The notes below the pieces were generated by a model. The model worked only from the letters and a program-made list of their open reading frames with translations, was not told the DNA's origin and ran no database searches. From Cupriavidus yeoncheonensis (GTDB taxonomy: Bacteria > Pseudomonadota > Gammaproteobacteria > Burkholderiales > Burkholderiaceae): a DNA stretch of 64,000 nt. The position numbers were made by a program, and so were the translations under genes. The stretch covers positions 1 through 64,000 of the forward strand of contig NZ_CAJPUY010000007.1 of NCBI RefSeq assembly GCF_905397275.1, written 5' to 3'. Below are positions 45,323 to 54,135 of this stretch, piece after piece; position 1 is the stretch's first letter; each line of letters starts with the position of its first letter.

Positions 45323-46633
45323 ATGTATTCCTGGGGCAGGTCTGTCCGATCTGATTGCGCGTTGCTGGCGCTGCCATGCCGCACTGAGGAGCTGCCACCC
45401 CTGCCGGACTTTGCCGGCAGCTACCTGCCGTTTGGAAATGGCCGCAGCTACGGTGACAGCTGCCTGAACACCGGCGGCGCGCTGCTTTCTACCCACGGGC
45501 TCGACCGCTTTATTGCCTTCGATCCAGGCAGCGGCATTCTGTGCTGCGAAAGCGGCGTGCAGTTGGCTGAGATTTCCCGCCTGATGGTGCCTCGCGGCTG
45601 GTTCCTGCCAGTGACGCCTGGCACACGTTTCGTGACGATCGGCGGTGCCATTGCCAATGATGTGCATGGCAAGAACCACCATGGGCAAGGCACGTTCGGA
45701 TGCCATGTGCTGCGATTCATGCTGCGCCGTTCGGACGGTGCGGAATGGCTGTGCTCTCCGGACGAGAACCCCGACTGGTTCTCTGCGACGATCGGCGGGC
45801 TCGGACTGACTGGCCTGATCCTCTGGGCCGAGATCCAGCTGCGCCGCATCGAGAACCCGTGGATCGTTTCGGAAGCGGAGCGGTTTTCGCATATTGATGA
45901 ATTTTTCGAACTGAGCGAATCCGGAACCAGTTACGAATACAAGGTGGCGTGGCTGGATTGCTCCGGGCCAGGTCGTCGGATGGGGAGAGGAATCTTCACG
46001 CGGGCCGATCACGCACCCGCGGGGTTCCGTCGCGAGGGCGCTGCGCGAGCGAAGCGTCCGGCGGCGGTCGGCTTCACGCCGCCGTTTTCGCTAGTGAACA
46101 CCTGGTCGGTGAGGGCGTTCAACAGCCTGTATTTCCACCGCGCCGGGAACGAGGCCGTAAGTGCGAGCGGGCATTGCGAGTCGTACTTCTATCCGCTCGA
46201 CCATGTGCGGCACTGGAACCGCATATACGGGCCGCGGGGGTTCTATCAGTACCAGTGCGTGGTACCGAGCGACGGCCAAGGGCGCGAGGCCGTTGCCGAA
46301 CTGCTCAGGCTGATTGCGGGCAGCGGCATGGCCTCCTTTCTTGCGGTGCTGAAGCAGTTCGGCGATCGACCTTCACCAGGGCTCCTTTCATTCCCTCAGC
46401 CCGGCACCACGCTCGCATTGGATTTCCCGAATCGCGGCGAGGCCCTGCATCGCCTTTTCGCCAGCCTCGATGCAGTGGTGATGGCTGTGCGCGGCCGTCT
46501 TTATCCGGCAAAGGATGCACGCATGCCCGGGAATGTATTCCGTGCAGGCTACCCCCAGTGGCATCGCTTCAGCTCGTATATCGATCCCGCCTTCTCGTCC
46601 AGCTTCTGGAGGCGGGTCATGGAGGACGAATGA
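45323..46633 (+). CDS. DprE1-like FAD oxidoreductase (polyprenylphosphoryl-ribose 2-oxidase)
   Basis: A 436-residue FAD enzyme of the VAO/FAD_binding_4 type. GNGRSYGDSCLNTGGALLST and GGAIANDVHGKNHHGQGTFG match the FAD-binding core of DprE1 very closely. Near the C-terminus, GRLYPAKDARM and VFRAGYPQWHRF align with the DprE1 active-site region (Lys in AKD). DprE1 oxidises polyprenyl-phosphoryl-ribose at C2. The residue equivalent to mycobacterial Cys387 is alanine here (TLALDFP against ICVDFP). The start is at 45323 for its GGAGCGG site; an ATG at 45308 is possible. The stop overlaps the next ATG (ATGA). Confidence 0.88.
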   Translation: MYSWGRSVRSDCALLALPCRTEELPPLPDFAGSYLPFGNGRSYGDSCLNTGGALLSTHGLDRFIAFDPGSGILCCESGVQLAEISRLMVPRGWFLPVTPGTRFVTIGGAIANDVHGKNHHGQGTFGCHVLRFMLRRSDGAEWLCSPDENPDWFSATIGGLGLTGLILWAEIQLRRIENPWIVSEAERFSHIDEFFELSESGTSYEYKVAWLDCSGPGRRMGRGIFTRADHAPAGFRREGAARAKRPAAVGFTPPFSLVNTWSVRAFNSLYFHRAGNEAVSASGHCESYFYPLDHVRHWNRIYGPRGFYQYQCVVPSDGQGREAVAELLRLIAGSGMASFLAVLKQFGDRPSPGLLSFPQPGTTLALDFPNRGEALHRLFASLDAVVMAVRGRLYPAKDARMPGNVFRAGYPQWHRFSSYIDPAFSSSFWRRVMEDE

Positions 46634-47367
46634 AAAATATCCTGATAATCGGCGCAACCTCGGCCATGGCTGAGGCGGCCTCGCGCCGCTTTGCCGAGCG
46701 CGGGGATAAACTCTTCCTGGTCGGCCGCAATGCGGGTCGTCTGCAAGCAATCGCCGAAGACCTGGGGGTGCGTGGTGGTGCTGGCGTTCATTCCTGCGTC
46801 ATGGACGTCAACGATACCGCGGCGCACGAAGCCATGCTGGATGAGGCCGAGAGCGCCATGGGAGGCGTGGATGCGGTCCTGATCTGCCATGGCACACTGT
46901 CCGATCAGCGTGCGTGCGAGCTCTCGGTATCGCTGACACTGGCGGAGATCCAGACCAATGCACTGTCCGTCGTGGCCCTGCTGACGCTCATTGCCAACCG
47001 GATGGAGCGCCGGTGCGTAGGCACCATCGCGGTCGTATCTTCGGTGGCCGGTGAGAGGGGCCGGCAGAGCAATTATGTGTACGGCAGCGCCAAGGCCCTG
47101 GTGACGGCCTTCATGTCGGGATTGCGGCAGCGCATGGCCAAATGCGGGGTGGCGGTGGTGACGATCAAGCCGGGGCTGGTCGATACGCCGATGACCAAGC
47201 GGCTTCGCAAGGGGGCGCTGTGGATCCAGCCGGATACGGCTGGCAAGGCAATCGTGCGCGCCATGGATGCGGGAGTGGCGGAAGCCTATGTGCCGGGGTT
47301 CTGGCGGGGCATTATGCTTGTGATCCGGTGGCTGCCGGATCTGGTGTTTAAACGGTTGGCGTTCTGA
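46630..47367 (+). CDS. DprE2-like short-chain dehydrogenase
   Basis: A 245-residue SDR enzyme that by analogy reduces the 2-keto intermediate made by the DprE1-like enzyme, giving polyprenyl-phosphoryl-arabinose. It has the cofactor loop ILIIGATSAMAEAASRRFAE, VDAVLICHGT, VVSSVAGERGRQSNY, and the catalytic YGSAK. The C-terminal hydrophobic patch (GFWRGIMLVIRWLPDLVF) suggests membrane association, as in DprE2. The ATGA overlap with the DprE1-like gene implies coupled translation and probably a complex. The family is broad, so the assignment relies partly on the gene order. Confidence 0.85.
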   Translation: MKNILIIGATSAMAEAASRRFAERGDKLFLVGRNAGRLQAIAEDLGVRGGAGVHSCVMDVNDTAAHEAMLDEAESAMGGVDAVLICHGTLSDQRACELSVSLTLAEIQTNALSVVALLTLIANRMERRCVGTIAVVSSVAGERGRQSNYVYGSAKALVTAFMSGLRQRMAKCGVAVVTIKPGLVDTPMTKRLRKGALWIQPDTAGKAIVRAMDAGVAEAYVPGFWRGIMLVIRWLPDLVFKRLAF

Positions 47368-47368
47368 A

Positions 47369-48880
47369 ATGCGCGTCCTGTTCGCGAACAAGGCACGTGG
47401 TGCGCTGGCGCAGCTTCCCCCACCTCTGCATCTGCTCCTTTTGCTGACGCCACTAGCGGTTCTGCAAGTTGCAAATCTGGCTGCGGGAGAAGGGTTTGCC
47501 TATACGCTGGATGATCCCTACATTCATCTCACGCTTGCACGAAATATCCATGGTGGCCACTACGGTATCAATGCCGGCGAATGGTCGTCACCGTCCTCTA
47601 GCATTCTCTGGCCGTTCCTGCTTGCCCCGTTCGCGCCGTTGCCGGGATATCAGTATGTTCCGCTGGTCCTGAATTTGCTGTTCACTGCTGCGGCATTGAC
47701 TGTGCTCTATGCTTTTATCAGGCAGCAATTCAATCGTCCGACCGCGGCAGCATTCGGTGCCTTGTGCATGGCCATTGGCACAAATCTGTATGGCCTTGCG
47801 TTCACGGGCCTGGAGCATTCGCTGCAGGTATTGCTGGTTATCATCATCACCACGCGCTACTGCCGCACAAACCTGGACAACGTCTTTTGGGTCGCGCTGG
47901 TGCTTCTGCCTCTCGTCCGGTATGAAGGATTTGCGATCAGCCTGCCGCTGTGTGCCTATGCGTGGCATGCCGGATACCGGAGAGCTTCACTTGGCGCATG
48001 TGCCGCGATGATCGGCACATGCGGAGGCTTTTCAGTATTCCTGCTGATGCATGGGTTGCCGCTACTGCCGTCTTCAGTGCTCGCCAAAACTGACCTGAAG
48101 GGTTTGGCGACGATTGTGCAAAACGTAGTTGACAATGCCGTGAGCGAGCCTGCTCTATTCCTGCTGGTGGTGGGGCTAGCCGCCTATTTTTTTCACCAGC
48201 GCCGCTGGCACCAGTACTTTGTTTTGTTTGCTAGCGCGGTGTTCTTTTACGCATTCGGAAAGTGTGGTGGGTTCGGGCGCTACGAAGTATTCTTCGTGAT
48301 GTTCGTGCTGCTGCAAGCCGTGTACTGGTGGATGCGGGCCTTGCACGGCACTTCTCGCGCCCAGGATGCGCGGTGGGTGCTGCGACCGATGGTCTGGTCG
48401 CTGGTGTGCTTTCTGCCCCTTCTGATAGCGACGATGTGGACGCCAACGGGATCTTCCAATATTTACCGCCAGCAGGTGCAAATGGGCGAGATCGCACGGC
48501 GCCTGGCCGCACCGGTTGCCGTCAATGACCTTGGCGTTGTTTCTCTCCGCGCGCAAGCCTATGTACTCGATTTGTGGGGACTGGGATCGATCGAGGCGCT
48601 TTCGCTGAGGAAGGGGGATCCCAGTTTTCAATGGCTGGACGAGTTCATGAGCAGCAAGAATGTGGATGTGGCCTTCGTCTATGACAGCTGGATTACGCCG
48701 CATCCACCCAGGTGGATCCGGGTAGGCGAACTTGTCTTGCCGGGGCGGCGAATCACGCCTGCTTCCGATGTTGTTTCCCTATACGCCACCAATGAGGCTG
48801 CAGCGTCCCGTTTGCGCGAGGTGCTGCTTCAATTCAGCGCCAGTTCGCCTCTGGCGGGTTCGATGACGCGCATATTCTGA
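47369..48880 (+). CDS. Polytopic GT-C-type glycosyltransferase, candidate arabinosyltransferase
   Basis: A 503-residue membrane protein with about ten helices and a soluble C-terminal part. The first outside loop has YTLDDPYIHLTLARNIHGG, an acidic DD motif as in GT-C enzymes that use polyprenyl-phosphate sugars, followed by GEWSSPSSSILWPFLLAP. This layout resembles mycobacterial AftB-type arabinofuranosyltransferases and the pilin arabinosyltransferase TfpW of Pseudomonas group IV strains, but I cannot assign it to one family by eye. It starts two bases after the dprE2-like stop, so it belongs to the same operon. Its last 47 bases overlap the convergent GT87 gene. Confidence 0.7.
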   Translation: MRVLFANKARGALAQLPPPLHLLLLLTPLAVLQVANLAAGEGFAYTLDDPYIHLTLARNIHGGHYGINAGEWSSPSSSILWPFLLAPFAPLPGYQYVPLVLNLLFTAAALTVLYAFIRQQFNRPTAAAFGALCMAIGTNLYGLAFTGLEHSLQVLLVIIITTRYCRTNLDNVFWVALVLLPLVRYEGFAISLPLCAYAWHAGYRRASLGACAAMIGTCGGFSVFLLMHGLPLLPSSVLAKTDLKGLATIVQNVVDNAVSEPALFLLVVGLAAYFFHQRRWHQYFVLFASAVFFYAFGKCGGFGRYEVFFVMFVLLQAVYWWMRALHGTSRAQDARWVLRPMVWSLVCFLPLLIATMWTPTGSSNIYRQQVQMGEIARRLAAPVAVNDLGVVSLRAQAYVLDLWGLGSIEALSLRKGDPSFQWLDEFMSSKNVDVAFVYDSWITPHPPRWIRVGELVLPGRRITPASDVVSLYATNEAAASRLREVLLQFSASSPLAGSMTRIF

Positions 48881-50102
48881 GAGGCATGCAAGCGCTTGAG
48901 CCTTCGGTTCCGGGTTCTGTTGTCGCATTGCGGCCTTCTCGCACAAGGGCCGCTCGCCGGAGTATCAGAAGAAGCAGGCCAACCAGGGCGATCGGCCCCG
49001 TCTGTATCGACGTTGCGGCGGCCAGCGGCGCCATCGGCAGCGGCAGGAGCCACGCTGCCAGCAGGACTTCCCGTTCGCCGCGGAGCCAGCCACGTCGAAT
49101 GCCGTCGACGGCAAGCCAGGCAATGGGGAAGGCGAGGCCGGCGAGGTCGTAGTCGTAGGCGTACGGGCTGACCAGGAATGTGGCTGTCATCAGGGCAGAT
49201 GCGCGCAACGCCAGTTCGCGGGAACGGCGCCACACGATCCAGACGGCGAGGGCGGCTGCGCATGCGACGATGCCCTGTGCAAGCCAGGCGGCTGGCACTG
49301 GAGCATTCACCAGCCTAAGCATGGCAAAGATGGTTGGCATCTTGATCCAAGGCAGCGCACCGGTCTCGAGGGCATTCTGCACGAACGGCAGGCTGCCAAG
49401 GAATGCCGAGAGGGTGGCGGTACCAAGGACGGCGGTGCCGGCTGTTATCAGGAGCAGGGCGGTCGCGCCGGCCACGAAGAAAGTGGCCCAGGCACCGGAT
49501 GCCGCGAGGGCCACTGGGAACAGCACCGCCAGATGCGGCTTGATAGCAAGCAATCCAATGAGGATCCCGGACACGATAGGCCGGCGTTCCAGGCAAAGTA
49601 GAGCCGCGGCTGCGAGTGCGGCAGTCAGGAAGGCATTTTGCCCGTGGACGACATTCATCCATGCGCCGGAGAATGCGGCAAGGCACCACATCGCCTCGCG
49701 GCCCTGCGCGATGCGCCGGAACACGACCACGTAGGCGGCGAGCGTTGGCAGCAAGAAGGCGAAATAGGCCACAAGGTATGGCAGCAAAGCGAGGGGTAGG
49801 ATCAACAGATAGAATGTCGGCGGATAAAACCAGGCAAAAACGACCTCGATTCCCGGTACTGCCGCCGTTTCGGCCTGGAATATCAGCGCTACGTTGTATG
49901 CGTCCTGGGGATGCCCATCCAGGCCCATGCGGGAGGCTGCCCAGAACGTGATGAAGTCGTACCCCAACGGCTTGCCTTGCGCGGTCAGAAGTCCTTTCGC
50001 CAGGAAGCACCACGCCACGACCCCCAGGAGGACTAAGGTCAGCATGATGCGAGAATACGCGATCAGGCGTTCGCGATTCAGCCAATGTTCGGGACGACTC
50101 AT
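48834..50102 (-). CDS. GT87-family (DUF2029) membrane glycosyltransferase
   Basis: A 422-residue protein with roughly ten membrane helices. GT87 members use polyprenyl-phosphate sugars on the outer face of the inner membrane (e.g. PimE). Family features are LGYDFITFWAASRMGLDGHP with the acidic residue of the first loop, AWFYPPTFYLLILPLALLPY, HGQNAFLTAAL, LIGLLAIKPHLAVLFP, and SPYAYDYDLAGLAFP. It is a clear paralogue of the divergent gene at 50393. The ATG at 50102 has a GGGGGAA site; the frame continues upstream. The last ~45 residues look added and overlap the gene on the other strand. Confidence 0.85.
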   Translation of the reverse strand: MSRPEHWLNRERLIAYSRIMLTLVLLGVVAWCFLAKGLLTAQGKPLGYDFITFWAASRMGLDGHPQDAYNVALIFQAETAAVPGIEVVFAWFYPPTFYLLILPLALLPYLVAYFAFLLPTLAAYVVVFRRIAQGREAMWCLAAFSGAWMNVVHGQNAFLTAALAAAALLCLERRPIVSGILIGLLAIKPHLAVLFPVALAASGAWATFFVAGATALLLITAGTAVLGTATLSAFLGSLPFVQNALETGALPWIKMPTIFAMLRLVNAPVPAAWLAQGIVACAAALAVWIVWRRSRELALRASALMTATFLVSPYAYDYDLAGLAFPIAWLAVDGIRRGWLRGEREVLLAAWLLPLPMAPLAAATSIQTGPIALVGLLLLILRRAALVREGRNATTEPGTEGSSACMPLRICASSNPPEANWR

Positions 50103-50392
50103 GCGATGTTCCCCCTGTTGTCCTGACATTCCGGTCTGTGCCGTGATCAGGCATTGCAGATAAGTGGAGTGCAAGCGCGCAGTTCTACGCCGGAGCACAA
50201 GGCGTAATCGCCCACGGAATGGGCGATTTGCTTCTATTTTTTTGTGCAGATTGAAGTATAGGATCACTATGCAATGTCGGCGCAATAGTCATTGCTCTAC
50301 CCGCAGGCAGCGCGGTTGTATTGCTTCCGGGCGGGCGCCGAAATACCGTTGCATCCTGTTGTCGGTGGGCCGAGTCAGAAGAGGGGACTGGA

Positions 50393-51604
50393 ATGAAGGC
50401 GGGACACTGGTTGACTTCGAAGCGTTTGGTTTTCTACCCGGCGGCGATGCTACTGGCGCAGATTCTAGGGGTCTGTATTTTGCTGTATCTTCACCGCTAT
50501 GCGCCCGGCGATGAAGGCATGGCCTTTTCCAGTGACTTTCGCGTATTCTGGAGCGCCTCGCATCTGGCACTGGAGGGGCGTGGCGTCGATGCCTACGACA
50601 TCAACAAGCTGTTTCCGGTCCTGCAGGGTGTGGACCCAGCTCTGGTGCAGATAAGGGCTTGGTTCTACTGGTTCTATCCGCCGACATTCCTTCTCGTAAT
50701 CCTGCCGCTGGCCATTCTCCCGTACCTGCTTTCCTATGCGATTTTCACGCTGGGCACGCTGTTCTGCTACGCAGCAATGCTCGCGAGTTTTGCCAAGCCG
50801 CATCGCATTGGCCTTCTGATACTGGCGTTTCCACCCACGGTGGTTGCGGCATACAACGGTCAGAATTCATTTTTGACGGCAACCTTGGCCGGTTGTGGAT
50901 TGATGTTGCTGGAGCGACGTCCGGTGGTGGCGGGCGTATGCATCGGCTTGCTGGCGCTCAAGCCACACCTGGCTATCCTGTTCCCGATCGCGTTGCTTTT
51001 CGCACATGCATGGAAAGCGATGCTTGCCGCTGCGGTCACCGCACTCTGCCTTGCAGTCACGAGCCTGCTGGCGTTTGGCACCGATACCGCCTTCGCCTTC
51101 ATGAACAGTATTGGCATAGCGCGCCAACTGGCGACGGAGGGTGCGCTGCCCCTGGAAAAGATGCCCACCATCTTCAGTGCCGCTCGCCTAATGGGGGCAA
51201 GCACATCGCTAGCAAATGGAATCCACTTTTCGGTGGCCCTGTTCGGCATGCTCGCGGTGGTTGTAGTGTGGCGAAAGCCGCAGCCCATGTACCTGCGAGC
51301 ATCGGTACTGGTGCTGTCGAGTTTATTGGTCAGCCCACATATGTTCGACTATGACCTTACCTGGCTGGCCCTGCCGATTGCATGGATGGGCGTCCACGGA
51401 CTGGAGCGCGGCTGGCGTCGCGGCGAGCGCGAACTGCTTGTGGCCGCCTGGATTTCGCCACTGGCTTGCGACGCAGTCGCCCGCGGTCTGTCGCTTCAGA
51501 CGGGGCCGCTGGTCATCCTGGCTATGCTAGGTGTGCTTTTGTACCGGGCGCGGCAGGCGACTCATGCACAGGGCATGGCGATTGAAGTCAGCTCAACCAC
51601 CTGA
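50393..51604 (+). CDS. GT87-family (DUF2029) membrane glycosyltransferase, paralogue
   Basis: A 403-residue relative of the minus-strand neighbour: SSDFRVFWSASHLALEGRG, WFYPPTFLLVILPLALLPYL, YNGQNSFLTATLAGCG, GLLALKPHLAILFPIAL, EGALPLEKMPTIFSAARL (compare ETGALPWIKMPTIFAMLRL) and SPHMFDYDLTWLALPIAW. About ten membrane helices are predicted. It probably transfers a sugar from a polyprenyl-phosphate donor, plausibly the arabinose donor made by the cluster to the left. Sugar and acceptor are not known. About 790 bases without a gene follow. Confidence 0.85.
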   Translation: MKAGHWLTSKRLVFYPAAMLLAQILGVCILLYLHRYAPGDEGMAFSSDFRVFWSASHLALEGRGVDAYDINKLFPVLQGVDPALVQIRAWFYWFYPPTFLLVILPLAILPYLLSYAIFTLGTLFCYAAMLASFAKPHRIGLLILAFPPTVVAAYNGQNSFLTATLAGCGLMLLERRPVVAGVCIGLLALKPHLAILFPIALLFAHAWKAMLAAAVTALCLAVTSLLAFGTDTAFAFMNSIGIARQLATEGALPLEKMPTIFSAARLMGASTSLANGIHFSVALFGMLAVVVVWRKPQPMYLRASVLVLSSLLVSPHMFDYDLTWLALPIAWMGVHGLERGWRRGERELLVAAWISPLACDAVARGLSLQTGPLVILAMLGVLLYRARQATHAQGMAIEVSSTT

Positions 51605-52395
51605 GCGTACGGGACTCTTGCGTTCAACAATGGGTCCGCCGTGCAACAATAAGGACGTTGCTTTTTTCTCCGGCGCGCGGATCAGTGGCCGACTTGTAAA
51701 TGATGGATGCAATAGTCGAACTGATCGAGTGGTGTGCGTCAAACGGATTGCATCTTGTTCATGAGCTTTGCGGGGCAGTGGCAGCGCCAAAAGTCGCTCG
51801 GGGTTAGCAGTGCCCGTAAACTCATTCTCTAGAGCTGCTTAGCGTGCAACATGGCTTTTCCTTTGCGGCAATTGCTGTATGCCGCGTTCCCTTGGCACGG
51901 CTCAAGAAAATAGGTGCGATGATTTTCGATAGGGCGGGCCGAACGCCCGGTCTGGCCTCTCACCAGAGGTATGAATCAGTTCTGTAACGCACGTCGGGTT
52001 TACCTGTGAGCGACACTGGCGTCCCCATACGACATACGCTTCCCGCAAGTGCATTCGCTTGCACTATTGAGGCGGTTCCCTGGACTTCCGCCTGTTGCGG
52101 GCCGGATTTGAGACCTCACCGATTCGCGTTTCTGATCCCGCGCGCCGTCTGCTGTTTCCGTTGGATGTTCTTTGCCTACCTAATTGTTCCACCAAAGGAC
52201 CGATACCAATTGCCACAGGGATGGCCAAGAATGCATGTACGAAGGTAGGGGTTGGAAGTCTCCGGCATTGTCTTCACCGATACGCGTTCGCGTCGGCAGC
52301 TGCCGTGGTGACAGGCCATGGTAATGGTCCTGCGGACCCACTCACGCGTTCCGCCCCAGCCAGTACACACATCTGTCATCCGAGGGCAATGCAAT
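51605..52395. other. Gene-free stretch upstream of the plus-strand Tad genes
   Basis: About 790 bases. Frames present (e.g. 52006-52248 plus) have no recognisable features, and no Flp pilin-like frame is found on either strand. It should carry the promoter of the TadG/TadE genes. Composition is somewhat richer in A+T around 51640-51720 and 51840-51930. Confidence 0.45.
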
Positions 52396-53637
52396 ATGTC
52401 CAGGTACAACAAAAGGAAGGCAAAAGGGGTCATTCTTCCGATCGTCGGCCTGATCCTGGCCGTCTTGCTCGGCATGGCCGGTCTGGTCATCGATCTGGGG
52501 GGGCTGTTCGTCGCAAGGACGGAACTGCAGTCGGCGGTGGACAGTTGTGCGCTAGCGGCCGCGCAAGAACTGGACGGGGTGAGTGATTCCACGGTACGGG
52601 CCGCCAATGCAGGACTTACGGCGGGCAATGCCAACCAGGTCCAGTTCCAGAAGGTAGCGGTCGCAATCGCCGCCAGCGACATCACGTTCAGTGATGCGCT
52701 CAATGGGTCGTTCAGTTCGACGTTCAGTGCCACTGGCGCCAAGTATGCGAAGTGCACTCGCGCTGTAAATGGCATCGCCGCATATTTCATCCAGATGGTT
52801 GGCGGACCTTCCAGCAATGGCGTCGCGGCAGTGGCGGTTGCCACGCGGACACACGCGCAGAGGTCCTGTGCCATTCCACTTGGCCTGATTCAGAAGAATA
52901 CGACGCCGCCCGACTATGGCTTCACCGTCGGCGAGTGGGTCAAGATGCGCTACGACAATTCGGTCGCCGGATCGGGCGAGATGGGATGGTTCAACCTGGA
53001 CAAGTCCACCAACGCAAATGAGACGGCGGCCGAAATGCTGCATGGCTATTGTGGTGCCTCGCTGGGCGATACGTTGTTTACTCCCGGTAATCAGGCAACG
53101 GTCACGGATGTCTGGAACAGCCGTTTCGGCATCTACAAGAGCAACGGTGACATGACCGTGATGACGCCGGATTACAGTGGGTATGCCTATACGCCCACCA
53201 ATTGGCCGGCGCAGGCTAGCGCTTACGACGGTGCAAAGCCCACCACCTGCAGCCCCGCTTGTCCGACGGCGGCCAACTTCCTGACCAAGAGAGCGAGCTA
53301 TGCCAACTATGCCGACACTGGTACCCAAGTCAGCGTTGGAGAAGCGATCACAAACCAGAATTTGACAGGCGGATTCAATGTGCTGGCCAAGGCTGGCCAG
53401 GGCCAGGATCTTGCCACATTGGGATCCAGCCGTCGGATGGTGAATGTCCCGGTTCTTAGCGCAGGAGGGGTCGTTACGGACTACGCCTGCATGCTGATGC
53501 TGCATCCGGTGGCGACGAATACTAAGGATGCCTATCTCGAATACCGAGGCAATGCAGGGGCAGCGAATTCGCCATGCCTGGGCACCGGGCTGGCGGGAGG
53601 AACCGCCGGCCCGCTCGTGCCCGTTCTTGTTGAATAG
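52396..53637 (+). CDS. TadG-like pilus-associated protein
   Basis: A 413-residue protein with a TadE/TadG-type N-terminus: a short basic start (MSRYNKRKAKG), one membrane helix (ILPIVGLILAVLLGMAGLVI), then DLGGLFVARTELQSAVDSCA and LAAAQELDG, the Flp/TadE-like segment. A long extracytoplasmic region follows, with paired cysteines (SPACPTAANF, YCGASLG) suggestive of disulphides. TadG-like proteins help anchor or assemble Tad pili. There is no C-terminal von Willebrand domain, unlike larger TadG proteins. It is the first of three plus-strand genes, with the next starting nine bases later. Confidence 0.78.
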   Translation: MSRYNKRKAKGVILPIVGLILAVLLGMAGLVIDLGGLFVARTELQSAVDSCALAAAQELDGVSDSTVRAANAGLTAGNANQVQFQKVAVAIAASDITFSDALNGSFSSTFSATGAKYAKCTRAVNGIAAYFIQMVGGPSSNGVAAVAVATRTHAQRSCAIPLGLIQKNTTPPDYGFTVGEWVKMRYDNSVAGSGEMGWFNLDKSTNANETAAEMLHGYCGASLGDTLFTPGNQATVTDVWNSRFGIYKSNGDMTVMTPDYSGYAYTPTNWPAQASAYDGAKPTTCSPACPTAANFLTKRASYANYADTGTQVSVGEAITNQNLTGGFNVLAKAGQGQDLATLGSSRRMVNVPVLSAGGVVTDYACMLMLHPVATNTKDAYLEYRGNAGAANSPCLGTGLAGGTAGPLVPVLVE

Positions 53638-53646
53638 GGGCAGGGT

Positions 53647-54135
53647 ATGAAAAAACGACAACAAGGGGTGGCGGCAGTTGAGCTGGCACTTACCCTTCCG
53701 CTATTGCTGGCGGTCTTCTTTGCGATCACGGAGTTTGGTCGCGCCATTTACACCTATAACACCCTCGCGAAAGCGACACGCGATGCCACAAGGTATCTGA
53801 GCACGCAGACCGCAGGTAATGCGAATGCATGGGCCACGGCAAGGAACCTAGTCGTGTACGGGACGCCATCACAGGGGAGCACGCCCCTTGTGCCAGGATT
53901 AACGACAGGTATGGTTGCCATCTGCGACGCCTCGGTGAACAGCTGCAAGGCATCAAACAAGAATCAGGGTAGCAACCCCCTGATCAATACCGTTACCGTG
54001 ACCGTCAGCGGGTACGGCTTCACCCCGGTGCTGGACCTGCTCGCGTTCACCCGCTTCTATGCCGGTGGAACCTCAACACTGACTTCCATCACGTTCGGGA
54101 AAATTTCCACCACGATGAGGCAGTCCTATGAATAA
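53647..54135 (+). CDS. TadE-like minor pseudopilin
   Basis: A 162-residue pseudopilin-like protein. KKRQQGVAAVELALTLPLLL is the TadE signature: processing between G7 and V8, with Glu at position 5 of the mature protein, then a hydrophobic helix and EFGRAIYTYNTL. The rest is an extracytoplasmic domain with two cysteines (ICDASVNSCKA). Prepilin peptidase would process it, and it would sit in or below the Tad pilus. The next TadE-like gene overlaps its end by eight bases. Confidence 0.88.
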   Translation: MKKRQQGVAAVELALTLPLLLAVFFAITEFGRAIYTYNTLAKATRDATRYLSTQTAGNANAWATARNLVVYGTPSQGSTPLVPGLTTGMVAICDASVNSCKASNKNQGSNPLINTVTVTVSGYGFTPVLDLLAFTRFYAGGTSTLTSITFGKISTTMRQSYE

